DNA of 64,000 bases from contig NZ_SUNB01000002.1 in the NCBI RefSeq assembly GCF_007570825.1, positions 434,001 to 498,000 of the forward strand. Direction: 5' to 3'. Below are positions 52,662 to 62,298 of the stretch, in pieces. Source of the stretch: Pleionea sediminis. GTDB lineage: Bacteria > Pseudomonadota > Gammaproteobacteria > Enterobacterales > Kangiellaceae. A program made the position numbers and the translations under genes. Position 1 is the stretch's first letter. Each line of letters opens with the position of its first letter. Below the pieces are notes generated by a model, which was not told the origin of the DNA, made no database searches, and worked only from the letters and a program-made list of their open reading frames with translations.

Positions 52662-55600
52662 ATGAAAACGTTTACCCAATCTGTTGTCACAGCTGCAATT
52701 ACCCTGTTGAGTTGTAGTTGGGCTTTTGCAGACCAGACCGGCCATGTTTATGGCATCCATGATAGAAGTTCTAAAAAAATTGCATTTACGAATGCTGTTG
52801 TGCATGTTGAACCCGGCAAAACCATAAATAACGCAACGTTAATTATAGAAAACGGGCGTATTTCAAGTGTTGAACGAAAAGGAAGCATTCCTAAAAGCGC
52901 TAGAGTGATCGATCTTAATGGCCACTCAGTATATCCCGGTTTCATCGATCCCTATAGTCATTATATTTTTGGCAAATCCGAATCAACATTCACCTTTGGT
53001 GAGCCACCTAAATACGAAGGAGATAGAACAGGAGGAAAAGCTTGGAACGAAGCCATTCATGCCGAAATCGATTGGGTGAACGAGTTCTCTCCAAACAAAG
53101 ACGAAGCACTCAATTATATTAACAATGGATTTACCACTGTACAAACCGCAAAACTCGATGGCATTTTTCAAGGTCAGTCGGTTACTGTTTCTTTGGCAGA
53201 CGACAGTCCAAGCCAACTCATTTATAATGCTAACAGTCGCCACTTTGGCTCATTTAACAAAGGTAGCTCAAAACAAAGTTACCCATCCTCACTGATGGGA
53301 AGTATTGCTCTCATACGTCAAACACTCAGTGATGCAAAATGGTACAAAGAAGCAAAAGGCAAAACCGATCATTTAATTACCGGTCAATTGGTTGAATATA
53401 ATGCCGCCCTGGAAGAATTGAATGAACTGTCATCGGTTGGCTTAATTTTTAATTCAGAAGATCATTTATCAACATTAAGAGCCGATAAGTTATTCAAGAA
53501 ATATGACTTGGATATTACTTACATTGCTGATGGCCATGAATACACTCGCATTAAAGATATAAAGTCCACCAATTCAACATTTATTCACCCCGCCGACTTT
53601 CCGGCTAAACCCAATGTAAACTCTTTCGAAGATCAACTGGATGTGTCTCTGGCAGAATTGCGGCACTGGGAAAGAGCCCCAAGTAATCCCGCGGTTTTAG
53701 CAAAAAACAAAGTCCCATTTGCGTTTACTCAGTATGGGTTAAAAGACAATAAAGAGTTTTGGAAAAACATCCGTTTAGCAGTACAGCATGGGTTATCAGA
53801 AAAAGATGCTTTAGCTGCGCTAACAACCGTTCCAGCAAAACTGTCTGGCATTGCTAATCAATCAGGAAAGCTTACTCCTGGAATGATTGCAGATTTTGTA
53901 ATTACCGATGGCAATATTTTTGCAGACGGAAAAATCAAGTCTGTTTATTTACAAGGCAAAGAACACTCTATTACACCAATAAGTGTCACCGACTTCTCTG
54001 GAACCTACACATTAAATATCAACTCAAAAAAATTAAATCTCGAGTTAAAACAAGATAACCAGAAAGTATCTGGTTCGGTAAAAATGGGGGATGAGCAATC
54101 GGATATTAAAGTGACTTATCAGAAAGATGATACACTAAGATTTACCGTTGACCTTTCTAAATTTGATTTAAATGGCGTCTATCGATTTAGCAACCAATTC
54201 AAAAGTAATGCTCTTACCGGTTTCTACCTTACACCTGAGTCAAGTAAAATAAGCTTCACTAGTATTGCAAACAATACAGTTACCGATGAATCAAAATCAA
54301 AAGACGATAGTGCAAATGGCTCAGAAAAACCTGAGTATATCAGTCAACTCACAACGCCAAATCGAGCTTTTGGATTTGATCGACTTCCTAAGCAGCAAGA
54401 TGTTCACTTTAAAAATGCAACGGTCTGGACCTCAGAAAAAGCAGGCATCTTAGAAAATACCGATATTCTTATAAGTAATGGCGAAATTGAAGACATCGGA
54501 AAGAACTTATCCACGCCAAGTGGTTATCAAGTCATTGACGCAACTGGTAAACACATTACGGCAGGTATTATCGATGAACATTCCCATATTGCCATCAGTA
54601 AAGGTGTGAATGAAGGTAGTGATGCAATTACTTCTGAGGTCAATATTGGAGACGTGGTCAATCCCAATGACATCAGCATCTATCGAGCGCTAGCAGGCGG
54701 AACAACCACGGCTCAATTACTTCATGGTTCAGCTAACCCAATTGGCGGGCAAGCACAAGTTATTAAATTACGTTGGGGCTCAAACGCGGAACAGATGAAG
54801 TTTAAAGCAGCTCCTGGTTCAATCAAGTTTGCTCTTGGTGAAAATGTAAAACAAAGTAACTGGGGTGATGAATTTACCATTCGATATCCACAAACGCGCA
54901 TGGGTGTTGAGACTATTGTTCGGGATGCTTTTCTAAGAGCGAAAGAGTACAAAGCAAGCTGGGAAAAATACGATGATTTAAGCCGAAGTGAACAACGTCT
55001 TACCGCTCCACCACGCAAGAATTATCGCTTGGAAATCCTAAATCAAATTTTAGAAAACAAACGGTTCGTGCATTCACACTCTTATGTTGCTTCTGAAATA
55101 TTAAGTTTGATGAAAATTGCAGAGGACTTCGGATTTCGTATTCAAACATTCACTCACATCTTAGAAGGATACAAGGTTGCCAAAGAAATGGCCGAGCATG
55201 GTGCTACCGCCTCGACCTTTGCCGACTGGTGGGCCTATAAGTTTGAGGTTTACGACGCCATCCCAGGAAATACCTGTTTAATGATGAAAAATGGTGTCAA
55301 CGTATCAGTCAACTCTGACAGTAATGATTTGATTCGACGTCTGAACACTGAAGCGGCTAAATCAATCAATTACTGTAATATGAAACCTGAAGATGCCATT
55401 AAAATGATAACCATTAATCCGGCAATACAATTAAAAGTCGATAAGTACACAGGTAGTATCAAAGCAGATAAGCATGCCGATCTGGTTCTTTGGTCTGGTA
55501 ACCCCTTATCCAATTATTCAAAAGTCGAACAAACCTGGATAGACGGCAAAAAGTATTTTGACCGCGAAGAAGACGCGCAAGTTCGTCAGTCACTTGCAAA

Positions 55601-55814
55601 AGAGAAGAATCAACTTATTCAGAAAATATTGAGTAATGGTAAAAGTTCAGAATCACACAAAGACTCAAATAATAAAGACAGTCACTCATTGGCGCTCACC
55701 AATATTTACATTGCTAAAACAGAACCCGCCTGGCATTGCGAAGATAACTTTGATTTTTGGGCATGGCAGTCGAGCCATAACAAGCAACATAATCATCAGC
55801 GTGCAGGAGAGTAA
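52662..55814 (+). CDS. Two-domain periplasmic amidohydrolase (one domain degenerate)
   Basis: 1050 residues. Signal peptide (to about residue 23, SCSWAFA). The first amidohydrolase domain (about 35-430) has lost its metal motif: the usual DxHxH is DPYSHY. A strand-rich linker domain (about 440-560) follows. The second domain (about 575-980) keeps DEHSHIA, the HSHSY and FTHILEG histidines and the NSDSND aspartate, so it should bind metal and be active. Closest general group is imidazolonepropionase-like secreted amidohydrolases. The last 50 residues are polar and end in a His-rich stretch. Three bp before the next gene, same operon. Confidence 0.85.
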   Translation: MKTFTQSVVTAAITLLSCSWAFADQTGHVYGIHDRSSKKIAFTNAVVHVEPGKTINNATLIIENGRISSVERKGSIPKSARVIDLNGHSVYPGFIDPYSHYIFGKSESTFTFGEPPKYEGDRTGGKAWNEAIHAEIDWVNEFSPNKDEALNYINNGFTTVQTAKLDGIFQGQSVTVSLADDSPSQLIYNANSRHFGSFNKGSSKQSYPSSLMGSIALIRQTLSDAKWYKEAKGKTDHLITGQLVEYNAALEELNELSSVGLIFNSEDHLSTLRADKLFKKYDLDITYIADGHEYTRIKDIKSTNSTFIHPADFPAKPNVNSFEDQLDVSLAELRHWERAPSNPAVLAKNKVPFAFTQYGLKDNKEFWKNIRLAVQHGLSEKDALAALTTVPAKLSGIANQSGKLTPGMIADFVITDGNIFADGKIKSVYLQGKEHSITPISVTDFSGTYTLNINSKKLNLELKQDNQKVSGSVKMGDEQSDIKVTYQKDDTLRFTVDLSKFDLNGVYRFSNQFKSNALTGFYLTPESSKISFTSIANNTVTDESKSKDDSANGSEKPEYISQLTTPNRAFGFDRLPKQQDVHFKNATVWTSEKAGILENTDILISNGEIEDIGKNLSTPSGYQVIDATGKHITAGIIDEHSHIAISKGVNEGSDAITSEVNIGDVVNPNDISIYRALAGGTTTAQLLHGSANPIGGQAQVIKLRWGSNAEQMKFKAAPGSIKFALGENVKQSNWGDEFTIRYPQTRMGVETIVRDAFLRAKEYKASWEKYDDLSRSEQRLTAPPRKNYRLEILNQILENKRFVHSHSYVASEILSLMKIAEDFGFRIQTFTHILEGYKVAKEMAEHGATASTFADWWAYKFEVYDAIPGNTCLMMKNGVNVSVNSDSNDLIRRLNTEAAKSINYCNMKPEDAIKMITINPAIQLKVDKYTGSIKADKHADLVLWSGNPLSNYSKVEQTWIDGKKYFDREEDAQVRQSLAKEKNQLIQKILSNGKSSESHKDSNNKDSHSLALTNIYIAKTEPAWHCEDNFDFWAWQSSHNKQHNHQRAGE

Positions 55815-55817
55815 GTC

Positions 55818-57113
55818 ATGAAGTTATTTAAAATGAAAACACAATTAATTGCTTTTGCTGCATTATCAATGAGCATGTTTTCTCTGGCGCACGATCTTGT
55901 CCCAGGGAAAAATGCGGAACACCCCATTGTGATAAGACATGCAACATTACATACCGTGAGTCAAGGAACGTTAGTTAATTACGATCTCTTGATTAAAGAT
56001 GGAAAAATTGCAGAAATCGCCGATACGATTACAACGGATTCAAAAGTTCGTGAAATCGATGCAACAGGACAGCACGTTTACCCTGGCTTAATTGGTTTGT
56101 CCTCAACACTAGGGTTAGTAGAAATTAGCGCTGTACGAGCCACGCGCGATCAATCGGAAGTTGGAAGTATGACGCCTGAAGTTAAAGCTCATATCGCTTT
56201 CAATGCCGATTCAGAGTTGATTCCGACTGTTCGAAGTAATGGCATTACACACATTGAAGCGGCACCAACCGGTGGTGGATTAATTGGTCAATCTTCAGTG
56301 ATGCATCTTGATGGTTGGCATTGGGAAGATGCGTTAGTTGAGTCGTCAGTCGGTATGCACTTGCGCTGGCCTTCAACTGGAATCAATAAGTCATTTTGGG
56401 AAACTCGCACGCCAGAAAAACAAAGAGAAGATAATGAAAAAGCTTTCGACTCTTTGCACGACACCTTTGAACAAATCCAAAGTTACGTCAAGGCTCGAAA
56501 AAATAACAAAGAGCAAGCCGTTGATGTTCGCTGGGAAGCAATGCGGCCAGTTTTTGAACAAAAAATCCCGTTATTTGTTCATGCCAATGATTACCGTCAA
56601 ATTGCACAAGCCATTCAGTTTAGAGATAAGTTCTCATTAAAAATCATTATTGTTGGCGTTTACGATGCGATGAAAGCTTCGAAATTGATCAAAGATAATA
56701 ATGTTCCTATTGTTTATTCACATACTTGGGGGCAACCCGGAAGAAGTGACGAAGCGATCGATGTTGCTTATAACACGCCTGCTTTTTTAGAAAATAATAA
56801 CATTCCTTACGCTTTAGCCATTGAAGGCAGTTGGAATATTAGAGATTTGCCTTTCGCTGTTGGTCATACCATCAGTTATGGAGTTTCTAAAGAAACAGCT
56901 TTGCGTTCAGTTACTCTAGAACCAGCAAAACTATTGGGTGTCGATGACGTTATGGGCTCTTTAGAAAAAGGTAAACAAGCCAACATTGTGATCAGTAAAG
57001 GTGATTTATTTGATCACTTAACACACAAAGTGACTTACATGTTTATTGAAGGCAAAGAAATTGATTTAAACAATCGTCACAAAAAACTTTACGAAAAATA
57101 TTCCAATCGTTAG
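55818..57113 (+). CDS. Periplasmic amidohydrolase-like protein lacking the HxH metal motif
   Basis: 431 residues. Signal peptide ends near FSLAHD (residue ~25). The amidohydrolase fold is clear (HATLHTVSQGTLVNYDLLIKDGKIAEIAD, LGVDDVMGSLEKGKQANIVI), but the DxHxH position reads GLIGLSSTLG. Later VHAND and VYSHTWGQPG keep histidines. It resembles the first, degenerate domain of the preceding protein, which suggests the two act as a heteromeric complex; that is inference. Co-transcribed with it and followed by a terminator. Confidence 0.83.
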   Translation: MKLFKMKTQLIAFAALSMSMFSLAHDLVPGKNAEHPIVIRHATLHTVSQGTLVNYDLLIKDGKIAEIADTITTDSKVREIDATGQHVYPGLIGLSSTLGLVEISAVRATRDQSEVGSMTPEVKAHIAFNADSELIPTVRSNGITHIEAAPTGGGLIGQSSVMHLDGWHWEDALVESSVGMHLRWPSTGINKSFWETRTPEKQREDNEKAFDSLHDTFEQIQSYVKARKNNKEQAVDVRWEAMRPVFEQKIPLFVHANDYRQIAQAIQFRDKFSLKIIIVGVYDAMKASKLIKDNNVPIVYSHTWGQPGRSDEAIDVAYNTPAFLENNNIPYALAIEGSWNIRDLPFAVGHTISYGVSKETALRSVTLEPAKLLGVDDVMGSLEKGKQANIVISKGDLFDHLTHKVTYMFIEGKEIDLNNRHKKLYEKYSNR

Positions 57114-57156
57114 TTAATCACTTCAAAAACGATTTATTTTTATTCAATCCAAAAAC

Positions 57157-57186
57157 AAAGACTACTTAAGCAAGTAGTCTTTATCT
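57157..57186 (+). terminator. Rho-independent terminator of the amidohydrolase operon
   Basis: AAAGACTACTT pairs with AAGTAGTCTTT around an AAGC loop (11-bp stem), about 40 bp after the stop codon. Confidence 0.85.
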
Positions 57187-57369
57187 CATCACTGCAATTT
57201 ATTCGTCATTATTAATTCAAAAAAGTGACTCTTTTCCTTCATTTAATTTTAAAATCTCAACGCCAAACTTGCTGCGCTTAATTAGCGTAATCAACAGGTC
57301 CGCAAATTCACTCATGACCAAGGAGTGGTTGCGCGAATAAAAATCTAAACACAATTTAATGGTAAGACT

Positions 57370-60300
57370 ATGATTCACTTTTTTATAAGAAAAAAAATGA
57401 GAGTGCTTGTGAGTCTCTCGTTCATTGTTAACAGTGCATTGACTCTAGCAGCGCCACCCAACGGATATTACGACAATATAAATACCTCCAACGGCGCAAC
57501 TCTTCACTCCTCCCTCCATGAAATTATTGACGATCACCAACGTTTTCCCTACAACTCCAGCGGTACAGATACCTGGGACATTTTAGAAAACGCAGATCAA
57601 GATCCCAATAATCCATCCCGCGTTTTAGATGTCTATAAAAATGCGAGTTATCCAAAATACGGGGGCGGCAATAACGACTATAATCGAGAACACACCTGGC
57701 CAAAATCTTACGGTTTTCCCGACGACAACAGCGACAATTACCCCTTCACCGATACTCACCAACTTTTCATTTCCAACAGCAGTTACAATTCCAGCCGAGG
57801 CAACAAGCCATACGATAACTGCTCAACCAATTGCGACGAAAAACCAACCGACTTCAATAACAATCAAGGTGGTACTTCAACACAATCGAACTGGACACAA
57901 AATGATAAGTGGGAAACCTGGATTGGCCGTCGTGGTGACGTAGCTCGTGCAATTATGTATATGGCTGTTCGCTACGATGGTGGCACTCACGGTGTTACTG
58001 GCGCTGTTGAACCCGATTTGCGATTAACCGATGATCTTTCGCTGATCGATCAATCGAGCACAGGCCGGAACCTTTCTGTCGCTTACATGGGATTAAAGTC
58101 GGTTCTACTACAATGGCATCAAGAAGATCCTGTTGATGATGTTGAACGTCGACGTAACGACATCGTCTTTAATCATCAAGGTAACCGAAATCCTTTCATT
58201 GACCACCCAGAATTTGTGCTCTGCGTTTTCACTAACGATTGTTCTGGTATTGGCGGCGATGATGGAAATGATGATGACACCACAGCTCCTCAAACTCCGG
58301 AAGGACTATCAGCGATTGGCGGCAGGCAACAAATCCAGTTGAACTGGGATAACAACACCGAAGCCGACCTAGCGGGTTATCACGTTTATCGTAAACTGAG
58401 CAGCGATGTCTCGTTTAGTAGAATTACAGGCACGGCACTTAATCAATCTGAATTTCTAGATACACAGTTGAGTGACAACCTCTCGTTCGACTATTACGTA
58501 ACAGCTGTCGACACTAGTTTTAACGAATCATCGGCAAGCGTTATTGTGACGGCGATGACAGATGCATCGACAGGTCCTGTCGATAGCGGAGCGTGGATTA
58601 ACGAGATTCATTACGACAATGCCAGTACCGACTCTGGCGAATTTGTTGAAGTAGCTGGAACAGCAGGCCTTAATTTGTCGGGTTGGCAGATCGTTGGATA
58701 CAATGGTAGCAACGGCTCAGCTTACAAAACAATAAATCTTGCGGGCGTTATTCCAGATCAAGCCAATGGATTCGGAACGTTAAGTTTTGAATTTACCGGA
58801 ATGCAAAATGGTTCACCGGATGGTTTAGCGCTAATCGATGCCAGTGGCAACGTTGTACTGTTTATTAGTTACGAGGGCTCTTTCACTGCATCAAGTGGCC
58901 CAGCGAGTGGTTTGACATCACAGGATATCGGCGCGGCGGAAACGTCATCGACACCTGTAGGTCACTCATTACAATTAGCGGGCAGCGGATCAACATACTC
59001 TGATTTCAGCTGGAGCTCTCCTGATGTAAATACAGCGGGCGCTGTTAATACCAATCAAGCATTTTCAGGAACTAGTGAACCAACTCAGCCAACAGCAAGT
59101 TTTGAGTTCGCATGTAATGGTTTAGTTTGTCAATTCGATGCAAGTGCTAGTTCATCACCTGCAGGTGGTATCGACACTTACACCTGGTCGTTTGGTGATA
59201 ATGTTAACGATACTGGAGTGACGACCAATCACACCTACTCTGCCGCAGGTGATTATTCTGTTACTCTGGACATTTTAGCCGCTGACGGTGGAACAGATTC
59301 GGTCACACAAACAGTATCTGTCGAGCCAAACTCAACGGGTGACGCTACGCTTGTCTGGATTAACGAAATTCACTATGACAATGCAGGTTCGGACACTGGT
59401 GAATTTGTTGAACTTGCCGGTGCTTCTGGAACAGATCTGACCGATTGGACATTAGTAACCTACAACGGCAATGGCGGTCGCCAATATAATTCTGTTGCAT
59501 TAACCGGCGTTATCGCAAACCAATCGAATGGCTTTGGAACCATTTCATTCGAAATTGCGGGTCTTCAAAACGGTTCACCAGATGGCCTTGCGTTAGTTGA
59601 TAATACAGGACAAGTCGTTCAGTTCTTAAGTTATGAAGGTAGCTTTGTTGCCAGTGACGGTATTGCTGCTGGAATGTCATCAGAAGATATTGGCGTTAGA
59701 GAAAGCTCGTCTACTCCAGTAGGTATGTCATTACAATTAGCCGGTACTGGATACCGTTACTCGGACTTCACCTGGCAATCTCCGAATGAACACACGGCTG
59801 GTAATGTAAACGCAGAACAATTTTTTATCGATACTGCACCGTCTGCTTCGTTCGAATTCAGCTGTGAGACCTTAACTTGTCAGTTTGATGCTCGCGGAAG
59901 TAGCACTCAAGTAGGTGAAATTATCGAATATCAATGGCAATTTGGTGATGATACAAGCGGCCAATCCGTTGAGTCATCGCATCAATATGCCAGTGGCGGA
60001 GAATACACCGTTACTTTAACGGTAGTATCCAGCAACGGTAAAACCAATAGCATTGCTCAACAAATCATTGTTGAACAACCCAGTTGGTTATTTGAAAACA
60101 CGCATCCGCGATGGGTTTTCATTTGGTGGCCGGTTTACTCACAAATTATTGTCGACCAACCGTTAGATAATAATTATGCAGAAGTTTCCGTTAACATTAG
60201 CCACACTTACCGAGGTGACGTTTCACTTCGCCTCTATGCGCCCGATGGTCGATACTATGACTTGAAGAAACAAAATCGACGTGACAGTGACGATAACATC

Positions 60301-60420
60301 GTTGAGACCTATTCGATTCAAATTCAAGGTCAAAGCGAAGGTATCTGGACGTTACGTGTAAGAGACCACTATTTTGGTGATCATGGAATCCTAAATAACT
60401 GGTCTATCGAATTTAAATAA
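57370..60420 (+). CDS. Secreted endonuclease I with FN3, two lamin-tail, two PKD and a P-type domain
   Basis: 1016 residues. Signal peptide (to about 28; ATG at 57397 is an alternative start). Endonuclease I domain at about 30-290 with catalytic NREHTWPKS, FTDTHQLF, GDVARAIMYMAVRY and NDIVFNHQGNRNPFIDHPE. Then fibronectin III-like (about 305-397), lamin-tail 1 (409-565), PKD 1 (572-652), lamin-tail 2 (663-818), PKD 2 (820-902) and a proprotein-convertase P-type beta domain (about 905-1016; ISHTYRGDVSLRLYAPDG, GDHGILNNWSIEF). The lamin-tail plus PKD unit is duplicated. It should degrade extracellular DNA; the repeats probably bind surface or polymer. No GlyGly or PEP-CTERM tail. Confidence 0.9.
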   Translation: MIHFFIRKKMRVLVSLSFIVNSALTLAAPPNGYYDNINTSNGATLHSSLHEIIDDHQRFPYNSSGTDTWDILENADQDPNNPSRVLDVYKNASYPKYGGGNNDYNREHTWPKSYGFPDDNSDNYPFTDTHQLFISNSSYNSSRGNKPYDNCSTNCDEKPTDFNNNQGGTSTQSNWTQNDKWETWIGRRGDVARAIMYMAVRYDGGTHGVTGAVEPDLRLTDDLSLIDQSSTGRNLSVAYMGLKSVLLQWHQEDPVDDVERRRNDIVFNHQGNRNPFIDHPEFVLCVFTNDCSGIGGDDGNDDDTTAPQTPEGLSAIGGRQQIQLNWDNNTEADLAGYHVYRKLSSDVSFSRITGTALNQSEFLDTQLSDNLSFDYYVTAVDTSFNESSASVIVTAMTDASTGPVDSGAWINEIHYDNASTDSGEFVEVAGTAGLNLSGWQIVGYNGSNGSAYKTINLAGVIPDQANGFGTLSFEFTGMQNGSPDGLALIDASGNVVLFISYEGSFTASSGPASGLTSQDIGAAETSSTPVGHSLQLAGSGSTYSDFSWSSPDVNTAGAVNTNQAFSGTSEPTQPTASFEFACNGLVCQFDASASSSPAGGIDTYTWSFGDNVNDTGVTTNHTYSAAGDYSVTLDILAADGGTDSVTQTVSVEPNSTGDATLVWINEIHYDNAGSDTGEFVELAGASGTDLTDWTLVTYNGNGGRQYNSVALTGVIANQSNGFGTISFEIAGLQNGSPDGLALVDNTGQVVQFLSYEGSFVASDGIAAGMSSEDIGVRESSSTPVGMSLQLAGTGYRYSDFTWQSPNEHTAGNVNAEQFFIDTAPSASFEFSCETLTCQFDARGSSTQVGEIIEYQWQFGDDTSGQSVESSHQYASGGEYTVTLTVVSSNGKTNSIAQQIIVEQPSWLFENTHPRWVFIWWPVYSQIIVDQPLDNNYAEVSVNISHTYRGDVSLRLYAPDGRYYDLKKQNRRDSDDNIVETYSIQIQGQSEGIWTLRVRDHYFGDHGILNNWSIEFK
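58592..59334 (+). repeat. Lamin-tail/PKD repeat unit 1 within the nuclease gene
   Basis: Encodes WINEIHYDNASTDSGEFVE onwards through PKD 1. It is similar at DNA and protein level to a second copy starting 762 bp later, showing an internal duplication. Confidence 0.8.
59354..60078 (+). repeat. Lamin-tail/PKD repeat unit 2 within the nuclease gene
   Basis: Encodes WINEIHYDNAGSDTGEFVE onwards through PKD 2; the matching segments of unit 1 (NGFGTLSFEF/NGFGTISFEI, NGSPDGLAL in both, SSTPVGHSLQLAG/SSTPVGMSLQLAG) make the duplication plain. Confidence 0.8.
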
Positions 60421-60435
60421 TAAATTTGATGAACT

Positions 60436-60467
60436 AAAAAAGGCTGCGAATTTTCGCAGCCTTTTTT
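60436..60467. terminator. Bidirectional rho-independent terminator
   Basis: AAAAAA-GGCTGCGAA-TT-TTCGCAGCC-TTTTTT, a symmetric 9-bp stem between the ends of the nuclease gene and the convergent hydroxylase-like gene. Confidence 0.93.
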
Positions 60468-60515
60468 ATTGACCCAAGAAAAGTTTTTGACTATGAAAGC
60501 CCAAAATCCGATAGC

Positions 60516-61190
60516 CTATCGATTTAAGCAATCACACTGGCTTTCTTGTTGATCCGTTTTTTCACAAGCTTGTGGCGAACAAGGAACACCAGGATGAGTA
60601 TGAACCGCACAGCAACAAGGCTCCCCGGGAACAACCCAATCTAAAATAAGATGAATACAATCGTCCTGACCTTTATTTTCCAAAGAATAAGCTAATCGAT
60701 TATTGATCTCGACAATCTCACCTTCCAGCATATTCATAGCAACATCACCAATGGTAAAAACGACATCGTCGCTCGTTCTAACGGGAACGTGAATTTGGTG
60801 AGAATGTACTAACGAGAACGCTTTATCGCGGTGCGCAGTAATTGCTTTTCCGGCGCCCAATCTAACAAAGTTCGCACGAATGAAAAAACCCTGTCCGAAG
60901 CGTTCGAAAAATGTTCGCCACTGAATCGCACCTTCATAAAAATCGGCAACCTGTTGAAAAATACTTCTTAAAGGCGATGAGAATGTCGCCAGCATTGGGT
61001 GACGCGTCGGATTAACATGTCTAAGATCACTGTCCCACGCCAGATATAAAGTGTCGATGTCTTTAAAAGCCTCATCACCAGGAATGAGTGGAGTCTTGCT
61101 CCAGGCTTCAGGTTTTAAATCTTGAATTAGTTTTTTTATGTCAGTCACATCAGCATCACCAATCTGCCGAAATTCGCTTTCAAAATTCAC
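60516..61190 (-). CDS. Aspartyl/asparaginyl beta-hydroxylase-like dioxygenase with Cys-rich tail
   Basis: 224 residues. The double-stranded beta-helix core has ITAHRDKAFSLVHSHQIHVPV (first metal His and Asp), FTIGDVAMNMLEGEIVEINN and LIHLILDWV-like strands ending in DDCIHLILDWV, as in the Asp/Asn hydroxylase family of iron/2-oxoglutarate oxygenases. The C-terminal ~35 residues are unusual: about eight cysteines plus histidines (PCCCAVHTHPGVPC...CDCLNR), probably a metal site. The start is a GTG with GGTGA upstream. Substrate unknown; single gene. Confidence 0.8.
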   Translation of the reverse strand: MNFESEFRQIGDADVTDIKKLIQDLKPEAWSKTPLIPGDEAFKDIDTLYLAWDSDLRHVNPTRHPMLATFSSPLRSIFQQVADFYEGAIQWRTFFERFGQGFFIRANFVRLGAGKAITAHRDKAFSLVHSHQIHVPVRTSDDVVFTIGDVAMNMLEGEIVEINNRLAYSLENKGQDDCIHLILDWVVPGEPCCCAVHTHPGVPCSPQACEKTDQQESQCDCLNR

Positions 61191-61275
61191 ACCTTCACCC
61201 CTTAATAATTAAAGAACTTCTAAGACAAACCTTGAACGATTGTAACTGAAATTCGTGCAAAGGAAAAAGAACCGA

Positions 61276-62061
61276 TCATTCGAGTGAGTTTTGGCGGATC
61301 ATGGTCTGAATTTCTTTGACGTACTCTTCACGTCTTGTCGAATAATTTATCAACTCTTCTGCCAAGGTCGCCCCCAATAGCTTTTCATTATTTCGGAGTA
61401 ATGAACGACGACGCTCCCTGAAACTCTCATAAGCTGCAAAAGAATTTAAATTAAGCATATAGCTCCAAACCGATTCTACAGGTGAGTCAAATACCGCAAC
61501 TTCATATTGCTTACCTTCTGGTCGACTTTTTGGGATCAGTCCGCACCCTGGCTTAAAACACCATTGTCCAAATAAATTATTTCCCTCACGAGCAAACCTT
61601 GAGCGCCCCCAAGAAGACTCATTTGCAGCCTGAGCGAGTACGAGAGACTCGGGTATTACTTGAACTCTCAATTTTAACTCATCAATCATTGATAACTTGT
61701 TTTCAAAGTCACTCATATCTAATCGATATTTATTCGATAAATCACTAAGAAAACCTTCGTTTGCACGCTTGAATTGGCCATCGGATGAGTATTCTTTAGC
61801 CAACTCGATTAACCTATTTCTATCGTTACGTATTTCTAAGTTTAACTTTTGAACAATAGGCCTTAAAAAACTGAAAAAGGCCTCTTTTCTCTGCTTAATA
61901 TCTTCAATTCTAGAAAAGTCAGGCAACTCAACCACTTGCTCGGGTTGCGGGTCATTTGGAGATGGAGAATAAAAGAAGACCAAAAATAACACTGCAGTTA
62001 CTATCACGCTGATAATTAACATACGAGGTGTCTGGTCGTTTTCCTGATCAAAATTATACAT
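61276..62061 (-). CDS. Bax-like glucosaminidase, membrane-anchored
   Basis: 261 residues from the ATG at 62061, the start that gives a normal type II anchor; the longer frame to 62130 adds an unlikely leader. Membrane helix at about 15-32, then a helical linker and a C-terminal glucosaminidase domain with VLAQAANESSWGRSRFAREGNNLFGQWCF, holding the catalytic Glu, and FDSPVESVWSYMLNLNS. Similar to E. coli Bax. Such enzymes cut the glycan strand of peptidoglycan, in the periplasm. Confidence 0.9.
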   Translation of the reverse strand: MYNFDQENDQTPRMLIISVIVTAVLFLVFFYSPSPNDPQPEQVVELPDFSRIEDIKQRKEAFFSFLRPIVQKLNLEIRNDRNRLIELAKEYSSDGQFKRANEGFLSDLSNKYRLDMSDFENKLSMIDELKLRVQVIPESLVLAQAANESSWGRSRFAREGNNLFGQWCFKPGCGLIPKSRPEGKQYEVAVFDSPVESVWSYMLNLNSFAAYESFRERRRSLLRNNEKLLGATLAEELINYSTRREEYVKEIQTMIRQNSLE

Positions 62062-62298
62062 AATCAAAAACTGTTCATTAAACGTTCGGAATATATCACA
62101 TCCAGAAATTAAGTTCAGTTGTAGTATCACCAGCCGTTTTTACCTTGGAACTTATTTAAAACTCGACCATCACTCTCACAAAATCTTCACAATTAGTTAC
62201 TGATATTTAATACCCCACTATTTAGTCCTTATATCGATTTAAAACTGGTTAATTCACCCCAAATAAATATAATTCTTCTTTTAGTTTTGAGATGTACC

